Shown one piece after another: positions 57,601 through 63,658 of a DNA stretch of 64,000 nucleotides (the stretch's first letter is position 1; each line of letters starts with the position of its first letter). The stretch is from Aporrectodea caliginosa (taxonomy: Eukaryota > Annelida > Clitellata > Crassiclitellata > Lumbricidae): contig JACEVL010000279.1 in the NCBI GenBank assembly GCA_020284085.1, positions 249,001 to 313,000 on the forward strand, in the 5' to 3' direction. The notes below the pieces were generated by a model. That model worked only from the letters and a program-made list of their open reading frames with translations, did no database searches and had not been told where the DNA came from. The position numbers were made by a program, and so were the translations under genes.

Positions 57601-57899
57601 CTGCTTAGCACCAACTTGATCCCTCCACAGTGACCATTCCAAGACCAGCACTCAGTTAGAAATTAAACAACACCATAGATGCTGGCAATAAGTGCCATAA
57701 AGAGGCTGTTAGCAAGTGCTATATAAATATCCAGACAGCTAACTAACTAACATTCCCACCTCATTTGTCTTGAATTGTTCAGCAGAAAGAAGCTTCAGAA
57801 TGTCGGAGCAATCAGCTGACACACGGCAGAAGTCGTCAACAATGTCAAAGTCATTGTCATCTGGATATTTCTTTGCTTGGTCTATGAACTTCTCCAATC
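29976..57899 (-). CDS. URB1: URB1/NPA1 nucleolar pre-ribosomal-associated protein, 31 recognised exons
   Basis: A large spliced gene. I identified 31 exons (listed individually) totalling about 5.5 kb, or ~1840 residues. All splice phases agree, with one exon holding an internal frameshift. The order and content follow vertebrate URB1 (about 2270 residues): the N-terminal Npa1 domain (57899-52328), helical HEAT-like middle, and the C-terminal NopRA1-type region (36016-33574; [20 protein letters not shown]). URB1 acts in the nucleolus in early assembly of the large ribosomal subunit. The first exon, expected to end in phase 1 upstream of 57899, was not found. The shortfall against the family also allows a few missed exons. 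Stop codon 29976-29978. Introns are AT-rich and carry many small transposons. Confidence 0.85.
30527..30706 (-). CDS. URB1: URB1 recognised exon 30
   Basis: Acceptor TTGTCTAG, donor GTACGT. Contains [20 protein letters not shown], corresponding to the conserved LLHTLW segment near the URB1 C-terminus. Confidence 0.8.
32170..32270 (-). CDS. URB1: URB1 recognised exon 29
   Basis: Acceptor CATTTAG, donor GTGGGT. Reads [20 protein letters not shown] then [10 protein letters not shown], matching the family's NWILEIL..LLTWIL segment in position. Confidence 0.8.
32774..32852. mobile_element. Short MITE in URB1 intron, copy 1
   Basis: Ends TTAATCCTTTAACAACAAGC and (complement) CTTTAACACTTTAACGATGA. 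The middle shares CCCAGTCAC and AGTACATGCTC with the copy at 48417-48483, and the ends match 57267-57338. About 75 bp. Confidence 0.7.
32871..33014 (-). CDS. URB1: URB1 recognised exon 28
   Basis: Acceptor TTGTAG, donor GTAAAA. Reads [20 protein letters not shown] then [10 protein letters not shown], matching the family's EWVLGLLRQGMRD and FFHSPLCD blocks. Confidence 0.85.
33053..33440 (+). mobile_element. Tigger-like transposon fragment in URB1 intron
   Basis: Starts AGTGAAACTTCAGTATTTCG, similar to the CAGTG..ACTTCGGTATATCGAA ends of pogo/Tigger elements. It is related along its length to 52561-53045 (shared GTCACTGGGAGGAG/ACTAGGAAGGAG-type segments). No transposase frame remains. Confidence 0.5.
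33574..33680 (-). CDS. URB1: URB1 recognised exon 27
   Basis: Acceptor TTTCAACAG, donor GTAAAC. Reads [20 protein letters not shown] then [15 protein letters not shown], a strong match to the conserved VPGFYQFFYSS region of URB1. Confidence 0.9.
33936..34208 (-). CDS. URB1: URB1 recognised exon 26
   Basis: Acceptor TTCTGCAG, donor GTAAGT. Reads [20 protein letters not shown] then [31 protein letters not shown]. This is the most recognisable part of the NopRA1-type C-terminal domain. Confidence 0.92.
35029..35128 (-). CDS. URB1: URB1 recognised exon 25
   Basis: Acceptor TTGCAG, donor GTATGC. Reads [20 protein letters not shown] then PLFSHLLEP, matching the family's LYDPCFLLQLFSEL. Confidence 0.88.
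35579..35812 (+). mobile_element. Composite SINE, deleted copy, in URB1 intron
   Basis: Starts GGATCCTGAG (start of head A), lacks most of head A, then has CTCGGATCTTTACTGC, a CAATACAACAC linker, head B pieces (GGGTATGTTCGGTGCC) and the body down to CCTCTGAATGGGAAATCTG. It shows the same A-linker-B order as the other two composites. Confidence 0.7.
35854..36016 (-). CDS. URB1: URB1 recognised exon 24
   Basis: Acceptor TCTCTTTAG, donor GTAAAT. Reads [20 protein letters not shown] then [20 protein letters not shown], matching the LLWGPAAVEHH..LGKSL..LLDRDRMMQTILHFP block. Confidence 0.92.
36260..36800 (+). pseudogene. Decayed retroelement fragment in URB1 intron
   Basis: Pieces such as [13 protein letters not shown] followed by [20 protein letters not shown] resemble the conserved LxDDAIRIAVGLRLGxxLCxPHxC motif found downstream of reverse transcriptase in a widespread invertebrate retroelement family. 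Stops and frame changes are present. Family identity is tentative. Confidence 0.45.
37248..37311 (-). CDS. URB1: URB1 recognised exon 23
   Basis: Acceptor ATTTGTAG, donor GTAAGT. Reads [20 protein letters not shown], matching DQKILLLLRAYEQNNLSL. Confidence 0.88.
37549..37659 (-). CDS. URB1: URB1 recognised exon 22
   Basis: Acceptor TTTTAG, donor GTCAAT. Reads [19 protein letters not shown] at its end, matching the family's HFAVLLGAYGATLS. Confidence 0.9.
37990..38189 (-). CDS. URB1: URB1 recognised exon 21, GC donor
   Basis: Acceptor TGTTTAG. The exon ends ACCAAAG followed by GCAAGT, the consensus of the minor GC-AG intron class; phase 1 at this point agrees with the next exon. Reads [20 protein letters not shown] then [15 protein letters not shown]. 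Confidence 0.82.
38740..38816 (-). CDS. URB1: URB1 recognised exon 20
   Basis: Acceptor TTTTAG, donor GTAGGC. Reads [20 protein letters not shown] then LR, matching EDWQKFVKAGLKFR. Confidence 0.8.
39404..39653 (-). CDS. URB1: URB1 recognised exon 19, with frameshift
   Basis: Acceptor CTTTACAG, donor GTAATT. The first half reads [20 protein letters not shown] and EPAQIERM. The second half is open only in another frame, as [20 protein letters not shown] then [20 protein letters not shown]. The incoming phase fits the first frame and the outgoing phase fits the second, so one frame change lies near 39565-39575. This may be a sequencing error, an allele, or a real break. Confidence 0.7.
40091..40720. 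mobile_element. Foldback-like element in URB1 intron
   Basis: The left arm (40091-40177) is a tandem array of GGTCATAGGACGATT-like units (spacing 15-20). The right arm (40581-40720) is the complementary array (CCTATGACCAATCGT, CACATGACCGATAGT). A ~400-bp loop separates them. Inverted arms made of short direct repeats are the hallmark of Foldback elements. Confidence 0.7.
40750..40793 (+). repeat. 44-bp direct repeat, copy 1
   Basis: Identical to 41313-41356; begins CATGTCCTTAAGCATCTGAG. The two copies flank exon 18 of URB1. Confidence 0.9.
40947..41087 (-). CDS. URB1: URB1 recognised exon 18
   Basis: Acceptor TTGCAG, donor GTAAGA. Reads [20 protein letters not shown] then [18 protein letters not shown]. 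Phase 1 on both sides agrees with neighbours. Confidence 0.75.
41313..41356 (+). repeat. 44-bp direct repeat, copy 2
   Basis: Identical to 40750-40793, 563 bases away. Confidence 0.9.
41710..42634 (-). CDS. URB1: URB1 recognised exon 17 (largest)
   Basis: Acceptor ACTGTAG, donor GTAAGC after AAAA. 308 codons of helical protein, including [36 protein letters not shown] and [20 protein letters not shown]. It forms the HEAT-like middle of URB1 and has few other hallmarks. Confidence 0.85.
43040..43350. repeat. (TA)n-rich microsatellite
   Basis: Long TATA runs with CATA, GTGTG and GGATATA interruptions. ORFs across it encode only [10 protein letters not shown] sequence. Confidence 0.92.
43347..44660. 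mobile_element. Inverted-repeat element, 1.3 kb, unknown superfamily
   Basis: Perfect 41-bp inverted ends (43347-43387, 44620-44660) containing GAGGAGCTTTCTTGCAAAAC. The motif GCAAAACCAGACAAATCC recurs inside (near 43514, 43542, 44410) as subterminal repeats. Both outer ends abut TA microsatellites, so target duplications cannot be seen. No transposase ORF. Confidence 0.7.
43754..44216. mobile_element. Nested inverted-repeat element with ~48-bp tandem units
   Basis: Ends 43754-43785 and 44185-44216 are complementary with about one mismatch over 32 bases (CCCGTAGTTTAGGTTGCTAA). Between them, roughly seven degenerate units carry AATCCAGCTTCTATTTAC-like sequence. Non-coding. Confidence 0.65.
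44946..45332 (+). mobile_element. Composite SINE (A head truncated) in URB1 intron
   Basis: Partial head A (GGGTTCGCTTCCCGG), then GGATCTTTACTGCGGGTGGC, CAATACAACAC linker, head B (GGGGCGCGGTGGTATAGG ... GGGTTCGAATCC), body, and an ACAATACAATAC tail. Confidence 0.78.
45345..45705. repeat. (TA)n-rich microsatellite
   Basis: TATA runs with GTAC, GTGTG and ACATA interruptions. ORFs over it are artefacts. Confidence 0.92.
46306..46521 (-). CDS. URB1: URB1 recognised exon 16
   Basis: Acceptor ATTTTGTAG, donor GTTAGG. Reads [20 protein letters not shown] then [20 protein letters not shown]. The 3.7-kb intron that follows holds the nest of inverted repeats. Confidence 0.82.
46878..46955 (-). CDS. 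URB1: URB1 recognised exon 15
   Basis: Acceptor CCCTTAG, donor GTAAGT. Reads [20 protein letters not shown] then FEFILC; in frame on both sides. Confidence 0.7.
47268..47404 (-). CDS. URB1: URB1 recognised exon 14
   Basis: Acceptor ATTTTCAG, donor GTTTGT. Reads [20 protein letters not shown] then [10 protein letters not shown], matching the family's LVAVLTDVLHTQRDPLALCLLL. Confidence 0.9.
47981..48031. repeat. Short hairpin-forming repeat
   Basis: GGCCATTTATATAGTGCCTT faces AAGGCGTTTTATAAATGGCC across a short loop, next to an ATGT run. It resembles the 3' terminal hairpins of the local LINE/SINE ends. Confidence 0.5.
48159..48387 (-). CDS. URB1: URB1 recognised exon 13
   Basis: Acceptor CTTTGCAG, donor GTATGC. 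Reads [20 protein letters not shown] then [20 protein letters not shown], matching the family's ELELWLEHL block. Confidence 0.88.
48417..48483. mobile_element. Short MITE in URB1 intron, copy 2
   Basis: TTAACACTTTAACGATGAGC at the left faces GCTCGTCATTAAAG at the right. Internal CCCAGTCACTGTTAGTACAT matches 32774-32852. Confidence 0.7.
48896..49006 (-). CDS. URB1: URB1 recognised exon 12
   Basis: Acceptor CTGTTTAG, donor GTAAGA. Reads [20 protein letters not shown] then STVYHLLAK. Whole-codon exon. Confidence 0.8.
49519..49763 (-). CDS. URB1: URB1 recognised exon 11
   Basis: Acceptor GTTGTAG, donor GTAAGA. Reads [20 protein letters not shown] then [18 protein letters not shown], matching the family's MQYNFDFSKLLKGVISEQGL position. 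Confidence 0.85.
49965..50250 (-). pseudogene. CR1-like LINE 3' fragment in URB1 intron
   Basis: The minus strand holds [14 protein letters not shown] codons, then the 3' end GGGAGGGCCTCTGGTGAG / GAAGTGGAGCTATATAAA. Heavily decayed. Confidence 0.5.
50606..50723 (-). CDS. URB1: URB1 recognised exon 10
   Basis: Acceptor CTGTTTAG, donor GTAATA. Reads [20 protein letters not shown] then [16 protein letters not shown], matching LPDLNTVVWVWQSL followed by a variable acidic/polar linker. Confidence 0.82.
51648..51812 (-). CDS. URB1: URB1 recognised exon 9
   Basis: Acceptor CTTTTTAG, donor GTAAAT. Reads [20 protein letters not shown], matching KHTALSLISVILKRALKTV. Confidence 0.88.
52328..52465 (-). 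CDS. URB1: URB1 recognised exon 8
   Basis: Acceptor TTCTTGCAG, donor GTTTGA. Reads [20 protein letters not shown] then [15 protein letters not shown], matching the LLAMVMVTTVPLVCNKSMF block. Confidence 0.85.
52561..53045 (+). mobile_element. Tigger-like transposon fragment in URB1 intron
   Basis: Starts CAGTGTAACTTCGGTATATC, a pogo/Tigger-like end. It shares several segments in order with 33053-33440. The minus strand reads [20 protein letters not shown] without recognised catalytic residues. Confidence 0.5.
53446..53641 (-). CDS. URB1: URB1 recognised exon 7
   Basis: Acceptor CTAATCAG, donor GTTTGT. Reads [20 protein letters not shown] then [12 protein letters not shown], matching DDDLVADLVVNILKVCPDLL. 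Confidence 0.9.
54033..54163 (-). CDS. URB1: URB1 recognised exon 6
   Basis: Acceptor TTTTGTAG, donor GTAAGT. Reads [20 protein letters not shown] then DKTFATSG, a close match to LVHNFLMDLCCSLKHGINFY. Confidence 0.93.
54705..54881 (-). CDS. URB1: URB1 recognised exon 5
   Basis: Acceptor ACGTTTAG, donor GTACGA. Reads [20 protein letters not shown] then [20 protein letters not shown], matching TQKVRFFTGQLLNHIASLYNW. Confidence 0.9.
55229..55311 (-). CDS. URB1: URB1 recognised exon 4
   Basis: Acceptor TTTGTCACAG, donor GTGAGC. Reads [20 protein letters not shown] then VSAMHKR, in the position of SSGIKEDRISTINILLSTLK. Confidence 0.82.
55826..55922 (-). CDS. URB1: URB1 recognised exon 3
   Basis: Acceptor ATCTATAG, donor GTAGTG. 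Reads [20 protein letters not shown] then TKRLLEVT, matching YVQFALSFLIAGDDSTIVQV. Confidence 0.88.
56626..56916 (-). CDS. URB1: URB1 recognised exon 2
   Basis: Acceptor CTTTCAAG, donor GTGAGT. Reads [20 protein letters not shown] then [20 protein letters not shown], matching LIFQVFEAILLRTASDL and LSLMTAMVTQGPEAARDV of the Npa1 domain. Confidence 0.92.
57267..57338. mobile_element. Short MITE in URB1 intron, copy 3 (72 bp)
   Basis: Near-perfect ends GTTAACCCTTTAACGACGAG and (complement) GTTAACCCTTTAACGACTAG. Related to copies at 32774 and 48417, here inverted in its middle part. Confidence 0.8.
57760..57899 (-). CDS. URB1: URB1 recognised exon 1 (second or later exon of the gene)
   Basis: Acceptor TTATGTTTAG, donor GTGGGA. 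Reads [20 protein letters not shown] then [15 protein letters not shown], matching GLEAFVSAAKKLPREDVYDV and IFQLLSGEK near the URB1 N-terminus. The exon enters in phase 1, so at least one 5' exon is missing. Confidence 0.9.
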
Positions 57900-58930
57900 C
57901 TAAACATAACAACAATAAGCCGACTGATAATCTTATTCACTTCAACATAGCCCAAATCTGCTTGGATGCACCAAACAGTTTATTTATATACTAACACCTT
58001 GTAGCTGCAGACTCTTGTTCAGAATATTTTACCAACCAGTAAAATAATCTATGAAATACCATATGTAAAGTAGGTAATGCAAGGTATGGAAAGTAAGTCA
58101 TAAAAGATACAGCTCAATAAGGTAGGGTAATAATGGTACTAATTTACAAAACCTCTTTATCAACAAAGATAAAACTTAAATTAACTAAAACATGTTTTTG
58201 TTCCTTAAAACACATTCTAAGCAACATGCCTATTCCTTTCTTAAATACACTAGTCAACTATCAACAGATAAAATATGGCGAGTTGGTGACCTTCAGAGCC
58301 AGGTTAAATTACCGGCTTGTACTGCACGGTCCAAGCACGGGGACCTTAAACGGAGAAGGTATACCCAAATTGCCAAAACCCAATTCCCGAATGTGATGAA
58401 AATCCAGGATTTGACTAAATTGCCACACAATTCTCTACCACATGTTCGAAATCCCAAAAACTAGTGTGGACAAGTCGACCAATTTCCTTAATGTTATATT
58501 CAGAAGGCTAAATCTTCTGTGGCAGAAGATTGTGACGCAGAAGTAAAATTTGCGACATAATTCCGCTGCGGAACCTTCGGCACATTCGCATTGTTTAAAA
58601 TGGCTTTGACTGTCAACACTCAACAACGCGTTACTTCCTATCAATAGGCGTCGGCTAGGCATTGTGTGGGTCGGTAAGGCGTCGTGAGGGGCGGTTAGGG
58701 TCAGTGTCGTCATTAGAAAACATGCTAAAAAACCTTCTGCCGCAGAAGTAACTTCTTCATGCGTTGCGTGGCGGAATCTTCCGCCGCAGAAGCACCACGC
58801 TATTCGGAAATATTCTGCACTAGATTTACGCAAATAATTTTGTTTTGACTTTCAAAACTGATTTCGGAGATCCGATGGAGATTCAGTTTCATGGATTTGG
58901 AGATTCGCAGCAAACACAAACTTTAATGGC
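57900..58930. other. Region expected to hold the URB1 5' exon and promoter
   Basis: No ORF resembling the URB1 start was found. 58500-58810 carries repeated TCTGCCGCAGAAG-like palindromes. A 132-codon minus ORF (58435-58833) has no recognisable motif. Confidence 0.35.
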
Positions 58931-59355
58931 ATGGCACCTATAAAGGGGCAGCGGCAGTGGAAGATCTCACCCGATCAATTCATTAAAAATTATCAGGGTT
59001 TAGGTCAAACGGTCGCTACAAAAATGCGTGTGCATTTACATAGAAAATCTGAACACGTGGTTGATAACGTATGTCATACCCACAAATGGATTGCTCTTCA
59101 AACATGCTCTAAAATCCGATCCACAGAATTCCGTCTTCTTCATCTTCTTTCGAGACGATTTTACATTATCATTGTTCTGATTTTTTCTTTTAATGCCGCC
59201 CATTTTCATGTATAATTTTAATTTACAGAATCAAAATTATTGTTTAAATTCACTCGACTTCATGAAGAACTTGCAACACCAAAACAAAAATTCGTAGAGA
59301 TTCTGCAGATGCTTGTGACGTCATTGAACGATTCGGAAAAATATCGAACTTTCGA
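58931..59355 (+). CDS. Possible two-exon start of an unknown gene, head-to-head with URB1
   Basis: An ATG at 58931 opens MAPIKGQRQWKISPDQFIKN then GLGQTVATKMRVHLHRKSEH. A second open segment after a good acceptor (TTTAATTTACAG, 59228) reads SKLLFKFTRLHEELATPKQK then FVEILQMLVTSLNDSEKYRT. Both look like helical protein. The segments differ in phase, and no consensus GT donor joins them cleanly, so the exon boundaries are uncertain. I do not recognise the family. The divergent arrangement with URB1 leaves about 1 kb for shared promoter sequence. Confidence 0.35.
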
Positions 59356-59536
59356 GTGCGTAAACATTCTATAACAGAACTATTGTAAATTTTCAGTTGT
59401 AGGCCTAATGTACATTTTCAATTCGTTCCTATTGACCTATTAAATATTCTATTAAATATTGTGTCATCTATGCTGTAGCCTGTAGCGCGTTTACCAAACC
59501 TAAGTTCCGAAGTTCGATGATCAGGATAGCCTATAT

Positions 59537-60258
59537 CACTGGACAACAAATTTTAACTTTTTTTTTGCTGCCTAAAAAACTTTAGCTGTTCTATATAGAT
59601 TTTGGCTCGCTGAATCCAGTGGTGTTCTCATAATTTTTGTATCACGTAAGGTTTTTGAGAAAAATGGTTTGCAAGATTTTAAAAGAAATGCCCAGAAATT
59701 TACTTAGTGCATAGATTTCACTGGACAACAAATTTTAACTTTTTTGCTTCCTAAAACACTTTAGCTGCTCTATATAGATTTTGGCACGCTGAATCCAGTG
59801 GTGTTCTCGGAATATTTTTACCACGTAAGGTTTTGAGAAAAATAGTTTGCAAGATTTTAAAAGAAATGCCCAGAAATTTACTTTTAGTGCATAGGTTTCA
59901 CTGGACAACAAATTTTAACTTTTTTGCTTCCTAAAAAACTTTAGCTGTTCTATATAGATTTTGGCACGCTGAATCCAGTGGTGTTCTCGGAATATTTTTA
60001 CCACGTAAGGTTTTTGAGAAAAATAGTTTGCAAGATTTTAAAAGAAATGCCCAGAAATTTACTTTTAGTGCATAGGTTTCACTGGACAACAAATTTTAAC
60101 TTTTTTTGCTTCCTAAAAACTTTAGCTGTTCTATATAGATGTTGGCACGCTGAATCCAGTGGCGTTCTCAGAATTTGTGTATCACATAAGGTTTTTGAGA
60201 AAAATGGTTTTCAAGATTCTAAAAGAAATGCCCAGAAATTTACTTAGTGCATAGATTT
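59537..60258 (+). repeat. Tandem array, 4 copies of ~181 bp
   Basis: Units start CACTGGACAACAAATTTTAA at 59537, 59719, 59899 and 60080 and end GTGCATAGATTT or variants. The last unit runs into a palindrome (GTGCATAGATTT / AAATCTATGCAC, 60247-60270). Copies 2 and 3 are the most alike. Confidence 0.95.
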
Positions 60259-60512
60259 AAATCTATGCACTAGACCTGCTGGGAGAAAACTGGTGCCATA
60301 TCTGGAATCAGCAGGCCAAATATACCCAGAAACACTTCTAACATTTGAGGCAACAAATTATGTGTTGGCCAGTGTATTAGGCCTATAATATAGTGTGTAG
60401 CCTAGCGACTCGTAAATTATTCAGAATTATTCATGCTCACAACATTTTGTGCCACAGGCGACTCGAGATTATGGGCTCAATATGAGCTAGGCTAAGTGAA
60501 CGTGCTTGTCTG
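60259..60512. other. Intergenic, no gene recognised
   Basis: AT-rich with a TAGGCCTA motif near 60380; nothing else supported. Confidence 0.3.
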
Positions 60513-60679
60513 CAGTGTTTCCGTTAGAGTCCAAAAAGAGACGTATTTACACCCCGACCTAGAATAATTTTGGACGTAGCTCATGTAGGCTCTTTCGGCT
60601 ATCACACCGAAAAATTTGGACGTTTTGGACGTTTTTTACGGACGTAAAAACGGCCATTTGGGCGTTAACGGAAACACTG
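60513..60679. mobile_element. hAT-type MITE, 167 bp
   Basis: Ends CAGTGTTTCCGTTA and its exact complement, flanked by an 8-bp duplication CTTGTCTG (60505-60512, 60680-60687). Same family as 27852-28011 in opposite orientation. Confidence 0.92.
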
Positions 60680-61694
60680 CTTGTCTGGTATATGTTTTAT
60701 AAAATAGTAATTATAAAAGTAGTAGGATATATAGTAGCGTATACACGATAGGAAAAGCAGTCCCTTAGGCTAAATTCGAGCTCCAAGAAAAAGCCAAATA
60801 ATTATAGCCTATGTATGAAATGTTAGCGACTTTATTTGTTCAGCCTGGGCAAGTGAGGGCAGGTGGTCAGTCCTTTCTCTGATTTTCCCACCGAATGTGT
60901 ACGGTCGGTGTAGCCTATAGGCGTACTCAGTCTAAACATGTTGTCGCAACTCGCAAGGGGCGCAAATGGAGCAGGGCTCAGCAGGCATCAGAGGCGTAGC
61001 TAGGATATTTTGCGCCCGGGGACAAACTATTAAATTGACGCCCCTCCCCATTCCCCTCCCTGTTTTATTGATTTCACATTTTCAAAATACACGGAATTGC
61101 AATTTAAATTTTAGTCAAATAAAATATTAAAAATACAGACTGTTCATTGTGTTTTTGAAAGTCAATAAATTCAAATTATAGCCTACATGAATTTATTTAT
61201 CAAACAAATATCATAACACATAATCTGTTGTCGATAAAATAAAAAATATTTAAACCCTACGTTGTTGATGTGTACTATGTTAAGTAGGCCTACTGTGTTT
61301 TGGCTTTTGAGGGCAGTGCGCTGGTTAATTAAGATTATTTTAGACTTTAGAGTATATAAACAAACTTAATAAATTACTAAACTAGAAAACGAGACCATTT
61401 TTAAATGTATTTGATTAGTTTGACTCTTTCATGTTAATTAATATTCAAAACTTGAAATATGTTGGATCGATTTCATTGGCTGAACTAGATAATCTTACAT
61501 ACATGCAACCAATCACAATAGATATAAATATTAAAGGTAACACGTGCTCAAGATCAGGTATACCCGAAAGTAGACGAATACCTATTATTAAGGGACCGTT
61601 ACACTGTCAAATCCGTTAAATGTACGATTCACAGTAAACTAGTTTGTTCAAAACCGGCGCTTCTCGTGCAATCATTCGTCAATCGGATACCAAC
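60680..61694. other. Intergenic; one possible transposon end
   Basis: CAGAGGCGTAGCTAGGA at 60989 followed by GCGCCCGGGGAC looks like a left hAT-type end, but no matching right end or 8-bp duplication was found. The rest is AT-rich without a gene. Confidence 0.3.
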
Positions 61695-61736
61695 ATGGCC
61701 GCCAGCCAAAACAACGGCTTGGTAGGCTACAGATAA
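61695..61736 (+). other. Possible first-exon start before the minisatellite
   Basis: ACCAACATGGCCGCC has strong Kozak context. It opens MAASQNNGLVGYR and then stops, with a GT (TTG|GTAGGC) that could be a splice donor. No downstream exon is visible in the window. Very tentative. Confidence 0.2.
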
Positions 61737-61854
61737 AAACATTTCGTTGTTTTCACAGAAGCCCTTGCACCTATACCAGAATGGGGCACGCGCCCTCATT
61801 CGCAGTTCTTTCATTAGTTGTTCATCTTCCTCCCTGTTAAAATCTACGGGACAG

Positions 61855-63658
61855 ACCGACCAATCATACAGACCAATTACAGGCGCCGTCTCAAACGGAC
61901 CAATGAGAGACGACGTCTCATTCCGACCAATCACATGCGACGTCTCATACCGACCAATCACAGGCGCCGTCTCATACCGACCAATCAGAGGCGACTCTCA
62001 TACGGACCAATCAAAGGCGACGTCTCATACCGACCAACCAATCACAATCACGCCGTCTCATACCGACCAATCACGAGGCGCCGTCTCATACCGACCAATC
62101 AGAGACGACCGTCTCGAATACCGACCAGGCGACGTCTCATACCGACCAATCACAGGCAATCAGAGACGTCTCATACCGGACCAATCACACCAATCACAAT
62201 CACAGGCGCCGTCTCATACCGACCAATCAGAAGCGACGTCTCATACCGACCAATCAGAGGCGACTCTCATACGGACCAATCAAAGGCGACGTCTCATACC
62301 AACCAATCACAGGCGACTCTCATACGGACCAATCACAGGCGACGTCTCATACCGACCAATCAGAGGCGACGTCTCAAACCGACCAATCAAGACAGCTCCG
62401 TTTCATACCGACCAATCAGAGGCGACTCTCATACGGACCAATCAAAAGGCGACGTCTCATTCCAACCAATCACAGGCGCCGTCTCATACGGACCAATCAC
62501 AGGCTCCGTCTCATACCGACCAATCAGAGAGGCGACTCTCATACCGACCAATCAGGCTCTCATACGGACCAATCAAACGTCTCATACCAACCAATCAGAG
62601 GCGACTCTCATACGGACCAATCAAAGGCGACGTCTCATTCCAACCAATCACAGGCGCCGTCTCAAACGGACCAATCACAGGCTCCGTCTCATACCGACCA
62701 ATCAGAGGCGACTCTCATACGGACCAATCAAAGGCGACGTCTCATTCCGACCAATCACAGGCGCCGTCTCATACCGACCAATCAGAAGCGACTCTCATAC
62801 CGACCAATCAGAGGCGACTCTCATACGGACCAATCAAAGGCGACGTCTCATACCAACCAATCACAGGCGACTCTCATACGGACCAATCAAAGGCGACGTC
62901 TCATTCCAACCAATCACAGGCGCCGTCTCAAACGGACCAATCACAGGCAATCCGACTCTCATACCGACCAATCAGAGGCGACTCTCATACGGACCAATCA
63001 AAGGCGACGTCTCATTCCAACCAATCACAGGCGCCGTCTCAAACGGACCAATCACAGGCTCCGTCTCATACCGACCAATCAGAGACGACTCTCATACCGA
63101 CCAATCACAGGCGCCGTCTCATACCGACCAATCAGAAGCGACGTCTCATACCGACCAATCAGAGGCGACTCTCATACGGACCAATCAAAGGCGACGTCTC
63201 ATTCCAACCAATCACAGGCGCCGTCTCATACCGACCAATCAGAAGCGACTCTCATACGGACCAATCAGAGGCGACCAATCACAGGCGCCGTCTCATACGG
63301 ACCAATCAAAGGCGACGTCTCATACCAACCAATCACAGGCGACTCTCATACGGACCAATCAAAGGCGACGTCTCATTCCAACCAATCACAGGCGCCGTCT
63401 CATACCGACCAATCAGAAGCGACTTTCATACCGACCAATCAGAGGCGACTCTCATACGGACCAATCAAAGGCGACGTCTCATTCCAACCAATCACAGGCG
63501 CCGTCTCATTCCGACCAATCAGAAGCGACTTTCATACCGACCAATCAGAGGCGACTCTCATACAGACCAATCAAAGGCGACGTCTCATACCAACCAATCA
63601 CAGGCGACTCTCATACGGACCAATCAAAGGCGACGTCTCATTCCAACCAATCACAGGG
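61855..63658 (+). repeat. CCAAT-box minisatellite, ~27-bp unit, 1.8 kb
   Basis: Units of 27 bp, with 26-bp variants lacking one G, follow ACCAATCACAGGCGCCGTCT-type, ACCAATCAAAGGCGACGTCT-type and ACCAATCAGAGGCGACTCTC-type sequences. These are often in that rotating order, giving a ~80-bp higher-order unit. Length divided by unit size gives roughly 65-70 copies. Two ORFs of over 600 codons cross it because no unit carries a stop in those frames; they switch frame at 26-bp units and are not considered genes. Confidence 0.95.

Noticed and set aside
58435..58833. 132-codon minus-strand ORF as the URB1 first exon
   Set aside because: No similarity to the URB1 N-terminus and it covers palindromic repeat sequence.
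60989..61040. Complete hAT element
   Set aside because: Only a left end is visible; no right end with the GCAGGCAT duplication was found in the window.
61855..63658. CRISPR-like array
   Set aside because: Units are contiguous with no unique spacers, and the locus is in an animal genome.
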